NCBI RefSeq assembly: GCF_002592005.1
Contig: NZ_NVQF01000019.1
Location: 1-64,000 of the forward strand
From: Mycolicibacterium palauense
Lineage (GTDB): Bacteria > Actinomycetota > Actinomycetes > Mycobacteriales > Mycobacteriaceae
Length of the DNA: 64,000 nt
Reading direction: 5' to 3'
Position numbers and translations under genes: made by a program. Numbering within the stretch: the stretch's first letter is position 1; every line of letters begins with the position of its first letter. Of this stretch, positions 19,686-28,119 are shown in pieces. Under the pieces are notes generated by a model. The model was given only the letters and a program-made list of their open reading frames with translations. It was not told where the DNA came from and did no database searches.

Positions 19686-19720
19686 TTGGTTGGATTGACC
19701 AGAATTGTCGATTTAACCAA
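19686..19720. promoter_or_regulatory. Candidate operator (TTGGTT...AACCAA) upstream of cysD
   Basis: Hexamers TTGGTT (19686-19691) and AACCAA (19715-19720) form an inverted repeat spaced by 23 bp, lying between the -10 region and the cysD start codon. The Rrf2 regulator encoded at the end of the same operon is the natural candidate to bind. This is inferred from position and symmetry only. Confidence 0.4.
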
Positions 19721-19750
19721 TATAGAAGCAAGCGGTTCCCGGGCTGTCAA
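19719..19750 (-). promoter_or_regulatory. Candidate sigma-A promoter of the cysD operon
   Basis: On the minus strand a TTGACA (plus 19745-19750) is followed by an AT-rich stretch containing TCTATATT, giving a TTGACA-18-TCTATA or TTGACA-20-TATATT promoter. It is one of the most AT-rich spots in the window and lies about 50-80 bp upstream of the cysD ATG. Confidence 0.55.
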
Positions 19751-19784
19751 CCGCCCGGCGCCGGCCTGCCCCCGGCGCGGGCAT

Positions 19785-19841
19785 CCAGCCTGTCGTTGCC
19801 GCGGGCTCCACTCGGGCAAACCCGCGGCAACGACAGCCTGG
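19785..19841 (-). terminator. Long hairpin downstream of the carbonic anhydrase gene
   Basis: Two 21-nt arms (19785-19805 and 19821-19841) pair with a single mismatch around a 15-nt loop; the inner 15 bp (TGTCGTTGCCGCGGG and its complement) are perfect. It sits between the carbonic anhydrase stop and the cysD promoter, both on the minus strand, so it may end the upstream transcript. There is no U-tract, as is common for mycobacterial terminators. Confidence 0.6.
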
Positions 19842-19893
19842 ACGGGACGACCGCGCCCCCGAAAGGCCGCCGGCCGGCGGTCCGGGCCCCCGC

Positions 19894-20385
19894 TCAGAGC
19901 GTGACCTCGGTGAGCCGGCCGGTCGCGACGTCGAAGACGAACCCCCGCAACGATTCGTGCAGGGTGACGAACGGGCTGGCCCGGATGCGCCGCATCGACT
20001 GGCGCACGTCCTCCTCGACGTCGGAGAACGACTCCGGGGCCCACTCGGGCCGCAGCCCGGTCTCCTCCTCGATCGCGCGCTTGAAGTCGTCGTCGGTGAA
20101 CGTCAGCATCCCGCAGTCGGTGTGGTGGATCAGGATGATCTCGCGGGTGCCCAGCAGGCGCTGGCTGATCGCCAGGGACCGGATCTCGTCGGCGGTGACC
20201 ACTCCACCGGCGTTGCGGATCACGTGCGCCTCGCCCTCGGCGAGGCCCAACGCCCGGTAGACGTCGAGCCGGGCGTCCATGCAGGCCACCACCGCCACGT
20301 GCTTGCTCGGCGGCATCGGCAGCGGGCCGGAGAAGTCGCGGGCGTATTCGGCGTTGTTGGCCAGGTAGTCATCGGTGACGGTCAT
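19894..20385 (-). CDS. canA: Beta-carbonic anhydrase (Rv1284-like)
   Basis: A 163-residue beta-class carbonic anhydrase that interconverts CO2 and bicarbonate. Zinc ligands are visible: Cys35 in VACMDARLD with the Asp37-Arg39 dyad, and His88 and Cys91 in HHTDCGM. The length is that of mycobacterial Rv1284 (163 aa), and the position between the opp and cys genes also agrees with it. AGGAG precedes the ATG at good spacing. It is divergent from oppB and is followed by a strong hairpin, so it is probably monocistronic. Confidence 0.93.
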   Translation of the reverse strand: MTVTDDYLANNAEYARDFSGPLPMPPSKHVAVVACMDARLDVYRALGLAEGEAHVIRNAGGVVTADEIRSLAISQRLLGTREIILIHHTDCGMLTFTDDDFKRAIEEETGLRPEWAPESFSDVEEDVRQSMRRIRASPFVTLHESLRGFVFDVATGRLTEVTL

Positions 20386-20498
20386 GGTGGGCTCCTGTAC
20401 TTCTGCTGACGGTGACAGACATGAGAATCGCAGCCGGTGGCCGTTGATTCCCGCAGGGCGCGCGGACGCCGTTGGGTGCCGACCCCGCCCACATCTCC

Positions 20499-20504
20499 TA
20501 CCCT
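20499..20504 (+). promoter_or_regulatory. -10 box for the opp operon, leaderless type
   Basis: TACCCT fits TANNNT and is followed after 7 nt by the ATG at 20512. That ATG opens a short upstream frame, not oppB itself, so the opp mRNA would begin with a leaderless eight-codon peptide. Confidence 0.45.
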
Positions 20505-20511
20505 CTAGCCC

Positions 20512-20538
20512 ATGGATGACCGCGGACCGCGCCGTTGA
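20512..20538 (+). CDS. Eight-codon upstream ORF coupled to oppB
   Basis: ATG GAT GAC CGC GGA CCG CGC CGT TGA encodes MDDRGPRR. Its stop overlaps the oppB TTG start by four bases (TTGA), the arrangement expected for termination-reinitiation coupling. It is placed at the predicted 5' end of the transcript. It could be only a chance ATG; no expression evidence is available from sequence. Confidence 0.35.
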   Translation: MDDRGPRR

Positions 20539-21512
20539 CGCGATTCCTGGCCCGGCGGCTGCTCAACTACATCGTGCTGCTCGCGCTGGCCTCGTTCCTG
20601 ACGTTCGGGCTGACCTCGTTGGCGTTCTCTCCCCTGGACAGCCTGCTGCAACGCAATCCGCGGCCCCCGCAGGCCGTCATCGACGCCAAGGCCGCCGAAC
20701 TCGATCTCGACAAGCCGATCCCGCTGCGCTACGTCCACTGGGTCTCCGGCGCGGTGCGCGGCGACTTCGGCACGACGGTCACCGGGCAACCGGTGTCCGA
20801 CGAGCTGTGGCGCCGCGTCGGCGTCAGCCTGCGACTGCTGGTGATCGGATCGGTGTTCGGGACGGTGATCGGCGTCGTGGTGGGCGCCTGGAGCGCCATC
20901 CGCCAGTACCGGCTCTCCGACCGCGTCATCACGGCGCTGTCGCTGCTGATCATCAGCGCCCCCACCTTCATCATCGCCAATCTGCTGATCCTGGCGGCGC
21001 TGCGGGTCAACACCGTGCTCGGTGTGCAGCTGTTCGAATACACCGGTGAGACCTCGCCGACCGCGGTGGGCGGATGGTGGAACCAGTTCGTGGACCGGGT
21101 CCAGCACCTGGTGCTGCCGACGGCCACCCTGGCGCTCAGCGCCATCGCCGGGTACAGCCGCTACCAGCGCAACGCCATGCTCGATGTGCTCAGTCAGGAC
21201 TTCATCCGCACCGCCCGCGCCAAGGGCCTGACCCGGCGCGCGGCGCTGTTCAAACACGGCCTGCGCACCGCCCTGATCCCGATGGCCACCCTGTTCGCCT
21301 ACGGGGTGGGCACGCTGGTGACCGGCGCGGTGTTCGTCGAGAAGATCTTCGGCTGGCACGGCATGGGCGAGTGGGCGGTGCAGGGCATCGCCACCCAGGA
21401 CACCAACATCACCGTGGCCATCACGGTGTTCTCCGGGGTGGCCATCCTGTTCGCCGGCCTGCTCTCCGACGTCATCTACGCGTTGCTGGACCCCCGGGTG
21501 CGGGTCGCATGA
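20535..21512 (+). CDS. oppB: Oligopeptide ABC transporter permease OppB
   Basis: A 325-residue permease, the same length I recall for M. tuberculosis OppB (Rv1283c). Its remembered N-terminus matches well from [11 protein letters not shown] through [13 protein letters not shown]-like residues. There are six membrane spans; the EAA-type loop near the C-terminal third reads [23 protein letters not shown]. The rare TTG start at 20535 is favoured because it restores the conserved N-terminus and overlaps the stop of a short upstream frame. OppBCDA imports oligopeptides and in mycobacteria has been linked to peptide and glutathione uptake. Its stop overlaps oppC by 4 bp. Confidence 0.92.
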   Translation: MTRFLARRLLNYIVLLALASFLTFGLTSLAFSPLDSLLQRNPRPPQAVIDAKAAELDLDKPIPLRYVHWVSGAVRGDFGTTVTGQPVSDELWRRVGVSLRLLVIGSVFGTVIGVVVGAWSAIRQYRLSDRVITALSLLIISAPTFIIANLLILAALRVNTVLGVQLFEYTGETSPTAVGGWWNQFVDRVQHLVLPTATLALSAIAGYSRYQRNAMLDVLSQDFIRTARAKGLTRRAALFKHGLRTALIPMATLFAYGVGTLVTGAVFVEKIFGWHGMGEWAVQGIATQDTNITVAITVFSGVAILFAGLLSDVIYALLDPRVRVA

Positions 21513-22438
21513 GCGGGACCACCGGGACCACCAGGCGCGGCGGGACCGGTCAGTTCACCTCCCGCCGCACGCTGGTGCTGCGGCGCTTCCTGCGCAACAG
21601 GGCGGCCGTCGTCTCGCTGGCCGTGCTCGTGGTGTTGTTCGTCGGGTGTTTCGCGCTGCCGCCGCTGCTGCCGTGGTCCTACCTCGACCTGGACTATTTC
21701 GCGTTGCAGCAGCCGCCCAGCCCGCAGCACTGGTTCGGCACCAACGCGCTGGGTCAGGATCTGCTGGCGATGACCCTGCGGGGCATGCAGAAATCACTGC
21801 TGATCGGCGTCTGCGTGGCGCTGATCTCCACGGTGATCGCCGCCACCGTGGGCGCCGTGGCCGGGTACTTCGGCGGCTGGCGGGACCGGGCGCTGATGTG
21901 GGTGGTGGATCTGCTGCTGGTGGTGCCCAGCTTCATCCTGATCGCGATCGTCACCCCGCGGGTCAAACAGACCGGCAGCGTGGTGATGCTCATCGTGCTG
22001 CTGTCGGTGTTCAGCTGGATGATCAGCTCCCGGATGGTGCGCGGCCTGACGATGAGCCTGCGCGAACGCGAATTCGTCCAGGCCGCCCGCTACATGGGGG
22101 TGCCCAGCCGGCAGATCATCGTCCGCCACATCGTGCCCAACGTGGCCTCGATCCTGATCATCGACACCGCACTCAACGTGGGCCTGGCGATCCTGGCCGA
22201 GACCGGGCTGAGCTATCTGGGCTTCGGTGTCCAGCCCCCGGACGTGTCGCTGGGCACCCTGATCGCCGACGGCACCAAGTCGGTCACCACGTTCCCGTGG
22301 GTGTTCCTGTTCCCCGCCGGGGTGCTGGTGACCATCGTGCTGTGCGCGAACCTGATCGGCGACGGACTGCGCGACGCGTTCGATCCCGGGTCGGGCAACC
22401 TGCGGCGGCGGCGCGCGAAGAACGGAAACCGCCGGTGA
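21509..22438 (+). CDS. oppC: Oligopeptide ABC transporter permease OppC
   Basis: A 309-residue partner permease. The N-terminus is a Gly/Thr/Arg-rich cytoplasmic leader (about 1-25) before the first span ([19 protein letters not shown]). The [17 protein letters not shown] block is typical of OppC/DppC, and the ATPase-docking loop is [44 protein letters not shown] is the family signature near the end. The start is set by the ATGA overlap with oppB, and its own stop overlaps oppD by 4 bp. Confidence 0.92.
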   Translation: MSGTTGTTRRGGTGQFTSRRTLVLRRFLRNRAAVVSLAVLVVLFVGCFALPPLLPWSYLDLDYFALQQPPSPQHWFGTNALGQDLLAMTLRGMQKSLLIGVCVALISTVIAATVGAVAGYFGGWRDRALMWVVDLLLVVPSFILIAIVTPRVKQTGSVVMLIVLLSVFSWMISSRMVRGLTMSLREREFVQAARYMGVPSRQIIVRHIVPNVASILIIDTALNVGLAILAETGLSYLGFGVQPPDVSLGTLIADGTKSVTTFPWVFLFPAGVLVTIVLCANLIGDGLRDAFDPGSGNLRRRRAKNGNRR

Positions 22439-24315
22439 GCACGACCCCGCTGCTGGAGGTCAGGGACCTCGCCGTGGCCTTCCCCACCGACGACGGGGAG
22501 GTGCGTGCCGTGCGGGGCCTGGACCTGACCGTGCAGTCCCGCGAGGTGCTCGCCGTCGTCGGCGAATCCGGCTCGGGCAAATCGGCCACCGCCATGGGCA
22601 TCATCGGCCTGCTGCCCGAGTACGCCGAGGTCTCGGGCTCGGTGCGGCTGCACGGTCAGGAACTGCTGGGCCGCGGCGATCGGGAACTGTCACGGATCCG
22701 CGGCAAACGGATCGGCACCGTCTTCCAGGACCCCATGTCGGCGTTGACCCCGGTCTACACCGTGGGCGACCAGATCGCCGAGGCGATCAGGATCCACCAA
22801 CCCGGCACCGGGCGGGCCGCGGCGGCACGGCGCGCCGTCGAGCTGCTGGAACTGGTCGGGATCAACCAGCCGGACCGGCGCGCCGGGGCCTTTCCCCACG
22901 AGCTCTCCGGCGGCGAGCGCCAGCGGGTGGTCATCGCCATCGCCATCGCCAACGACCCGGACCTGCTGATCTGCGACGAACCGACCACCGCGCTCGACGT
23001 CACCGTGCAGGCGCAGATCCTCGACGTACTCAAGACGGCCCGCGACGTCACCGGGGCGGGCGTGCTCATCATTACCCACGACCTCGGCGTCGTCGCGCAG
23101 TTCGCCGACCGGGCGGTGGTCATGTACGCCGGCCGGGCGGTCGAGGCCGCCACCGTGCCGACGCTCTACCGCGACCGGCGAATGCCCTACACCGCCGGCC
23201 TGCTGGGCTCGGTGCCCCGCCTCGACGCGGTGCAGGGCAGCAGGCTGGTACCGATCCCCGGTGCCCCGCCCTCGCTGGCCGACCTGCCCCCGGGATGTCC
23301 GTTCGCCCCCCGCTGCCCGCTGGCGATCGACGACTGCCGCACCGCCGAGCCCGCCCTGCGACCCGTGGGTGCAGCCCTGGACAGCGATGGCACCGGTGGG
23401 GCCGATCACCGGGCGGCCTGCATCCGCACCGACGAGGTGGCCGGGCGCGGTGCCGCCGACATCTACGGCGTCTCCACCGCCGCGCCGACGGCTCCGGCCG
23501 CGGGTCCCGGAGAGGTTGTGGTCTCGGTGCGCGACCTGGTCAGGTCGTTCCGGTTAACCAAGGGTGTGCTGTTCCGCCGCGCGGTCGGCGAGGTCCGCGC
23601 CGTCGACGGGATCAGCTTCGAGCTGCGCCGCGGTCAGACCCTCGCGATCGTCGGTGAGTCCGGGTCGGGGAAATCCACCACCCTGCACGAGGTGCTGGAA
23701 CTGGCCGCGCCGCAGTCGGGTTCGATCGAAGTGCTCGGTGCCGACGTCGCCACCCTGAACCGCGCGCGCCGGCGCGAGCTGCGCCGCAACCTGCAGGTGG
23801 TGTTCCAGGACCCGGTGGCCTCCCTGGATCCCCGGCTCCCGGTCTTCGACGTGCTCGCCGAGCCGCTGCAGGCCAACGGGTTCGACGGGGAGCAGACCCG
23901 GGAGCGGGTGGCCGAGCTGTTGGATCTGGTGGGCCTGGAGCACGGCACCGCGGCACGCTTCCCCGCCGAGTTCTCCGGCGGTCAGAAGCAACGGATCGGC
24001 ATCGCGCGGGCGTTGGCCCTGCAGCCCGACATCATCGCCCTCGACGAACCGGTCTCCGCGCTGGACGTGTCGATCCAGGCGGGGATCCTGAACCTGCTGC
24101 TGGACCTGCAGGACCGGTTCGGCCTGTCCTACCTGTTCGTGTCCCACGACCTGTCGGTGGTCAAGCACCTGGCCCACCGGGTGGCGGTGATGTTCAAGGG
24201 CACCATCGTCGAGGAGGGCGACGCTGCGGAGGTGTTCGCCCGGCCCCGCCACGAGTACACCCGGAAACTGCTGGCCGCGGTCCCGAGGCCGGACCCGGCA
24301 CGGCCCTCCCGCTGA
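22435..24315 (+). CDS. oppD: Oligopeptide ABC transporter, fused double ATPase OppD
   Basis: A 626-residue protein containing two complete ABC ATPase domains, equivalent to OppD plus OppF of other bacteria. Domain 1 has Walker [10 protein letters not shown] at 43-51, signature LSGGERQR and Walker [13 protein letters not shown]. Domain 2 begins after a Pro/Ala linker near residue 355, with [17 protein letters not shown] and [10 protein letters not shown]. Domain 1 ends with the Opp-specific Cys-rich segment [15 protein letters not shown], a likely Fe-S/metal-binding element of this family. The GTG start overlaps the oppC stop. Confidence 0.93.
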   Translation: MSTTPLLEVRDLAVAFPTDDGEVRAVRGLDLTVQSREVLAVVGESGSGKSATAMGIIGLLPEYAEVSGSVRLHGQELLGRGDRELSRIRGKRIGTVFQDPMSALTPVYTVGDQIAEAIRIHQPGTGRAAAARRAVELLELVGINQPDRRAGAFPHELSGGERQRVVIAIAIANDPDLLICDEPTTALDVTVQAQILDVLKTARDVTGAGVLIITHDLGVVAQFADRAVVMYAGRAVEAATVPTLYRDRRMPYTAGLLGSVPRLDAVQGSRLVPIPGAPPSLADLPPGCPFAPRCPLAIDDCRTAEPALRPVGAALDSDGTGGADHRAACIRTDEVAGRGAADIYGVSTAAPTAPAAGPGEVVVSVRDLVRSFRLTKGVLFRRAVGEVRAVDGISFELRRGQTLAIVGESGSGKSTTLHEVLELAAPQSGSIEVLGADVATLNRARRRELRRNLQVVFQDPVASLDPRLPVFDVLAEPLQANGFDGEQTRERVAELLDLVGLEHGTAARFPAEFSGGQKQRIGIARALALQPDIIALDEPVSALDVSIQAGILNLLLDLQDRFGLSYLFVSHDLSVVKHLAHRVAVMFKGTIVEEGDAAEVFARPRHEYTRKLLAAVPRPDPARPSR

Positions 24316-24355
24316 CGCACCGATCCCCTGACACGCGGATCCCCCTGGCCGCACC

Positions 24356-24410
24356 GAGCGTGCGTCCAGGACGCCGCCGCGCGCGGTGAGACGTCCTGGG
24401 CGCACACTCG
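24356..24410 (+). terminator. Imperfect hairpin after oppD
   Basis: The arms GAGCGTGCGTCCAGGACG and CGTCCTGGGCGCACACTCG are complementary over most of their length around an 18-nt GC-rich loop. It could act as a terminator or attenuator, lowering readthrough into oppA. There is no U-tract. Confidence 0.45.
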
Positions 24411-24424
24411 ATGCGCAGAGGCCG

Positions 24425-24513
24425 GCTCGTCCCTCGCTGCGCATCGTCGCGCCGGTCGGCACACTGCGCCACTCCTCCTCACAGCTCGTCCCTCGCTGCG
24501 CATCGTCGCGCCG
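24425..24513. repeat. 30-bp direct repeat (two copies) upstream of oppA
   Basis: An identical 30-nt element beginning GCTCGTCCCTCGCTGCGCAT occurs at 24425-24454 and 24484-24513, 59 bp apart. The second copy abuts the TAGCAT box of oppA. I recall similar GC-rich dispersed elements in rapidly growing mycobacteria, but could not check this. Confidence 0.85.
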
Positions 24514-24514
24514 C

Positions 24515-24520
24515 TAGCAT
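24515..24520 (+). promoter_or_regulatory. -10 box directly upstream of oppA
   Basis: TAGCAT (TANNNT) lies 8 nt before the oppA ATG, suggesting that oppA has its own, nearly leaderless transcript in addition to any readthrough from oppBCD. Confidence 0.45.
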
Positions 24521-24528
24521 CGGAGCCC

Positions 24529-26205
24529 ATGACGCTCTGGCACCGACGCGGGTTCGCCGCGATCCTGGTCCTTGGACTCGCCCTGGCCGGCTGTTCCGGC
24601 GGCAACAACGAGGTGCCGTCGGCCGGCGGAAACGCCGAGGTCGGCGTCTCCAGCGACATGAATCCGCAGGACCGCTCCGCGCTGCGGGAGGGCGGCGATC
24701 TGCGGCTGGCGTTGACGTCGTTCCCGTCGAACTTCAACACGCTGCACATCGACGGCAACCAGGCCGACAGCGCCAACATGCTCAAGGCCACGATGCCGCG
24801 CGCATTCCGGATCGGCCCCGACGGTGCGGCCACGGTGAACACCGACTACTTCACCAGCGTCGAGCTGACCAGCACCGATCCCCAGGTCGTCACCTACACC
24901 ATCAACCCCGAGGCGGTGTGGACCGACGGGACGCCCATCACCTGGGAGGACATCGCCGCCCAGATCAACGCCACCAGCGGCAAGAACCCCGAATTCGCGA
25001 TCGCCAGCCCCAGCGGCAGCGACCGGGTGGCCTCGGTGACCCGCGGGGTCGACGACCGCCAGGCCGTGATGACCTTCGCCAAGCCCTATTCGGAGTGGAA
25101 GGGCATGTTCGCCGGCAACGGGATGCTGCTGCCCAAGAGCATGACCGAGAACCCGGAGGTGTTCAACAAGGGCCAGCTCGACGGTCCGGGACCGTCGGCG
25201 GGGCCGTTCATGGTGTCCGGAATCGACCGGACCGCACAGCGGATCACCTTGACGCGCAACCCGAAATGGTGGGGCACCCCGCCGCTGCTGGACTCCATCA
25301 CCTATCTGGTCCTCGACGACGCCGCCCGGCTGCCGGCACTGCAGAACAAGACCATCGACGCCACCGGTCTGACGTCGCTGGACGAGCTGACCATCGCGCG
25401 CAACACGCCGGACGTCGACATCCGCCGCGCACCCGGCCTGAGTTGGTACCACCTGACCTTCAACGGTGCGCCCGGCTCCATCCTGTCGGACCCGGCGCTG
25501 CGGCAGGCGATCGCCAAGGGCATCGACCGCCAGACCGTCGCCGACGTCTCCCAGCGCGGCCTCGTCGACGAGCCCAAGCCGCTCAACAACCACATCTTCG
25601 TGGCCGGCCAGCAGGGCTATCGGGACAACAGCGAGGTGGTGGCCTTCGACCCCGAGCAGGCCAAGCAGGAGCTCGATGCCCTGGGCTGGCGGATGAACGG
25701 CGAGTTCCGCGAGAAGGACGGCCGCCAGCTGGTGATCCGCGACGTCTTCTACGACGCGCAGAGCACCCGGCAGGTCGCCCAGGTGGTGCAGAACAGCCTG
25801 GCGCAGATCGGGGTGAAGCTCGACCTGGACGCCAAGGGCGGCAGCGGCTTCTTCAGCAACTACATCAACGTCGGCGACTTCGACCTCGCGCAGTTCAGCT
25901 GGGTCGGCGATGCGTTCCCCCTGTCCGGGCTGAACCAGATCTACGCCTCCGGCGGCGAGAGCAACTTCGGCAAGATCGGCTCGCCGGAGATCGACGCCAA
26001 GATCGAGGAGACCCTCGACGAACTCGACGCCGCCGAGGCGCGCGACCTGGCCAACGAGGTCGACAAGCTGCTCTGGGCGGAGGGCTTCAGCCTGCCGCTG
26101 TTCCAGTCCGCCGGCAACGTGGCGGTGCGCGCCGGTCTGGCCAACTTCGGCGCCCCGGGCCTCGGGGACACCGACTACACCGCGATCGGCTTCATGAAGT
26201 CATGA
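24529..26205 (+). CDS. oppA: Oligopeptide-binding lipoprotein OppA
   Basis: A 558-residue family 5 solute-binding protein. The signal peptide MTLWHRRGFAAILVLGLALAGC ends in lipobox LAG-C near residue 22. The mature protein has typical SBP5 blocks: EGGDLRLALTSFPSNFNTLH, VVTYTINPEAVWTDGTPITWEDI, TLTRNPKWWG and LRQAIAKGIDRQ. It delivers peptides to OppBCD. The order B-C-D-A matches the locus I recall as Rv1283c-Rv1280c. The last 6 bp overlap the convergent hydrolase gene. Confidence 0.92.
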   Translation: MTLWHRRGFAAILVLGLALAGCSGGNNEVPSAGGNAEVGVSSDMNPQDRSALREGGDLRLALTSFPSNFNTLHIDGNQADSANMLKATMPRAFRIGPDGAATVNTDYFTSVELTSTDPQVVTYTINPEAVWTDGTPITWEDIAAQINATSGKNPEFAIASPSGSDRVASVTRGVDDRQAVMTFAKPYSEWKGMFAGNGMLLPKSMTENPEVFNKGQLDGPGPSAGPFMVSGIDRTAQRITLTRNPKWWGTPPLLDSITYLVLDDAARLPALQNKTIDATGLTSLDELTIARNTPDVDIRRAPGLSWYHLTFNGAPGSILSDPALRQAIAKGIDRQTVADVSQRGLVDEPKPLNNHIFVAGQQGYRDNSEVVAFDPEQAKQELDALGWRMNGEFREKDGRQLVIRDVFYDAQSTRQVAQVVQNSLAQIGVKLDLDAKGGSGFFSNYINVGDFDLAQFSWVGDAFPLSGLNQIYASGGESNFGKIGSPEIDAKIEETLDELDAAEARDLANEVDKLLWAEGFSLPLFQSAGNVAVRAGLANFGAPGLGDTDYTAIGFMKS

Positions 26206-27468
26206 CGGGCGGGGCCGGGGACGGCTCCGTGGCAGGGGCAGGGCCCCCTCCACGGCCGCGGCCACGGACATCGCGGCCACCAGCAGTCGCAGAATGCGGT
26301 TGCCCGGCACGGCATCCAGTTCGCCGCCGCGCCCGGCCAACGCGGCCGTCTCGCCCCGCACGACGGCGCTGATGATCGTCAGCGCCGCACGCTCGCGGGT
26401 GTCGAGCACGCTGTGCGCGGCCGTGGGCAACCGGACCAGCACCGCCCCCGGAATCAGCTCGGCGACCCGTTCGGCGACCCGCGGCGGCGTCACCAGGTCG
26501 CGGCCACCGGAGAGCACCACGGTCGGCCAGTCGAAGCGGGGCATCTCCGCGACCAGGTCGTAGGGCTCGGACTCGAAAGCCGGTGTCGGGCCGGGTAACC
26601 GACGGGCCAGCTCCAGCATCACCACGGCGGGATCCAGCGGCAGACCGTCGGGCTCGCCGATGTAGTCCAGTTCCCGGAAGGCGATGCGCCCCACGAGATC
26701 CATCTCGTGGCGGTAGGGCGCATGGCGCATCGACAGTCCGCCGAACCGGGTGACGGCCCGCCACACCAGCGAACGGCCCGCCAGCAGCAGGTCGAGCTGG
26801 CGGCGCAGCAGCTCGACTCCGCCGAGCCCGTAGACGATGGAGGCGACCTCTCCCGCGGCGGGGGTCATCACGCCGCGTTCCACGAGAGTGCGCACCTTCG
26901 GGGCCAGCACCTCGGCGCCCGGCCCGGCGCCGTCGAGCAACAGCGCCCGGGTGGCCCGGCGCACCGCCTCGTTGTCGTGGGCGGAGAGCACCGGCGAATC
27001 GAGGATCAGCGCGCCGACCCTGTCCGGGTGACGCACCCCGACACCGGCGGCGACGTAGCTGCCGTAGGAGGTGCCGTCGATGACGGCCTTGTCGACGCCC
27101 GCGTCATCGAGAACGGCGGCGACGTCGTCGACCACCTGGTCGACGCTGATCGCCTCCGGGGGCAGATCGGCGCCGGCGTCGTCGCGCCGCGACATCCCCA
27201 CGCCCCGATGCTCCACCATGATGACGTCCAGCCCCAGCGCCGCGGCGTGCCGGCGCAGTCCCCGGTAGAACGCCACCGAGGCCACCCCCGGGCCCCCGGG
27301 GATCACGACGACCGGGCACGGACCCGGTGGGCCCGTGCGGACGTAGAACAGGTCGAAGTGCGCGTCGGCGCCCGGCGTCACCGGCCGGCGCACCCGGCGC
27401 ACCCCGGGCAGCGCGGCGAGCCTGTCGTGGACCCTCCGACGCCTGGCGTTCGGCATCATCGCGTCCAT
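26200..27468 (-). CDS. Alpha/beta hydrolase (proline iminopeptidase-like)
   Basis: A 422-residue alpha/beta-fold hydrolase. The oxyanion-hole motif is VVVIPGGPGVAS. The nucleophile Ser lies in VIDGTSYGSYVAAG, the acid is probably Asp in VVLSGGRDLVTPP, and the base His is in LPTAAHSVLD. The G-G-P-G motif and the large cap region (about 175-300) resemble proline iminopeptidase and tripeptidyl-peptidase-type hydrolases, so it could cleave peptides imported by the convergent opp system, but esterase activity is equally possible. The start MDAMMP at 27468 is the longest with coding character; two nearby Met codons are alternatives. The C-terminal about 45 residues are hydrophobic then Pro/Arg-rich. 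Confidence 0.78.
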   Translation of the reverse strand: MDAMMPNARRRRVHDRLAALPGVRRVRRPVTPGADAHFDLFYVRTGPPGPCPVVVIPGGPGVASVAFYRGLRRHAAALGLDVIMVEHRGVGMSRRDDAGADLPPEAISVDQVVDDVAAVLDDAGVDKAVIDGTSYGSYVAAGVGVRHPDRVGALILDSPVLSAHDNEAVRRATRALLLDGAGPGAEVLAPKVRTLVERGVMTPAAGEVASIVYGLGGVELLRRQLDLLLAGRSLVWRAVTRFGGLSMRHAPYRHEMDLVGRIAFRELDYIGEPDGLPLDPAVVMLELARRLPGPTPAFESEPYDLVAEMPRFDWPTVVLSGGRDLVTPPRVAERVAELIPGAVLVRLPTAAHSVLDTRERAALTIISAVVRGETAALAGRGGELDAVPGNRILRLLVAAMSVAAAVEGALPLPRSRPRPRPS

Positions 27469-27507
27469 TCTGCCCCGGCGCGCCGGCCGCCGCGGTAGCC
27501 ATTCGAC

Positions 27508-27513
27508 TAGTGT
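27508..27513 (+). promoter_or_regulatory. Leaderless-type -10 box of the TetR gene
   Basis: TAGTGT (TANNNT) is followed after 6 nt by the GTG at 27520, supporting that start codon and a leaderless mRNA. Confidence 0.45.
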
Positions 27514-27519
27514 GGCGGG

Positions 27520-28119
27520 GTGAGTTCCGTCGAGCAGGGCGGTGAGGTCGGGTCGGCCCGCCACAGCGCGGCACGCACCCGGGTGCTCGACGCCGCGCTG
27601 GAGCTCTTCGCCGAGCACGGCGTGAGCGCAACGTCGCTGCAGATGATCGCCAACTCCGTGGGCATCACCAAAGCGGCCGTCTACCACCAGTTCCGGACCA
27701 AGGACCAGATCGTCATCGCGGTCACCGAACGTGAGCTCGGACGACTCGTCCCCGCCCTGGATGAGGCCGAGGCGCACACCGACGGACACCGGGGTCGCGA
27801 CGCGCTGCTGGTGCGGGTCATCGACATGGCCGTCAGCGACCGGCGTCTGGTCCGGACCCTGCAGTTCGATCCCGTGGTGATCCGCCTGCTCGCCGAGCAC
27901 GTCCCGTTCCAGCAGTTCATGGCGCGGCTCTACGGGGTGCTGCTCGGCGGCCAGGACGAGGACGCCCGCATCCAGGGCGCGATGCTCTCCGGCGCGATCA
28001 GCAGCGCGGTGATGAACCCGCTGGTCGCCGACATCGACGATGCGACGCTGCGGGAGAAGCTCACCGAGATGACCCGCCGCCTGCTCGACGCGGGCACGCG
28101 GCCCGTCGCCCGCGGCTAG
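27520..28119 (+). CDS. TetR-family transcriptional regulator
   Basis: A 199-residue regulator. The HTH lies at about 18-64 (RTRVLDAALELFAEHGVSATSLQMIANSVGITKAAVYHQFRTKDQI), the strongest part of the match. The C-terminal ligand domain is helical with a DRRLVRTLQFDPVVIRLLAEH segment. It is divergent from the alpha/beta hydrolase (51 bp apart) and is most likely its local repressor. Its last four bases overlap the convergent C39-like peptidase gene. Confidence 0.9.
   Translation: MSSVEQGGEVGSARHSAARTRVLDAALELFAEHGVSATSLQMIANSVGITKAAVYHQFRTKDQIVIAVTERELGRLVPALDEAEAHTDGHRGRDALLVRVIDMAVSDRRLVRTLQFDPVVIRLLAEHVPFQQFMARLYGVLLGGQDEDARIQGAMLSGAISSAVMNPLVADIDDATLREKLTEMTRRLLDAGTRPVARG

Larger units (their letters stand above)
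24316..24514. other. oppD-oppA intergenic region with hairpin and direct repeats
   Basis: This roughly 200-bp gap has no gene. It contains an imperfect hairpin (24356-24373 with 24392-24410) in its centre and two identical 30-bp direct repeats just before oppA. The region separates the distal binding-protein gene from the rest of the operon and precedes a likely separate promoter. Confidence 0.6.

Noticed and set aside
19672-19731. N-terminal extension of CysD
   Set aside because: The extension would translate the AT-rich promoter and operator. The MTATAQ start matches family length and has an upstream GAGG.
24425-24513. CRISPR array
   Set aside because: Only two copies of a 30-bp repeat occur with one spacer-sized gap and no cas gene nearby; other tandem repeats are too short.
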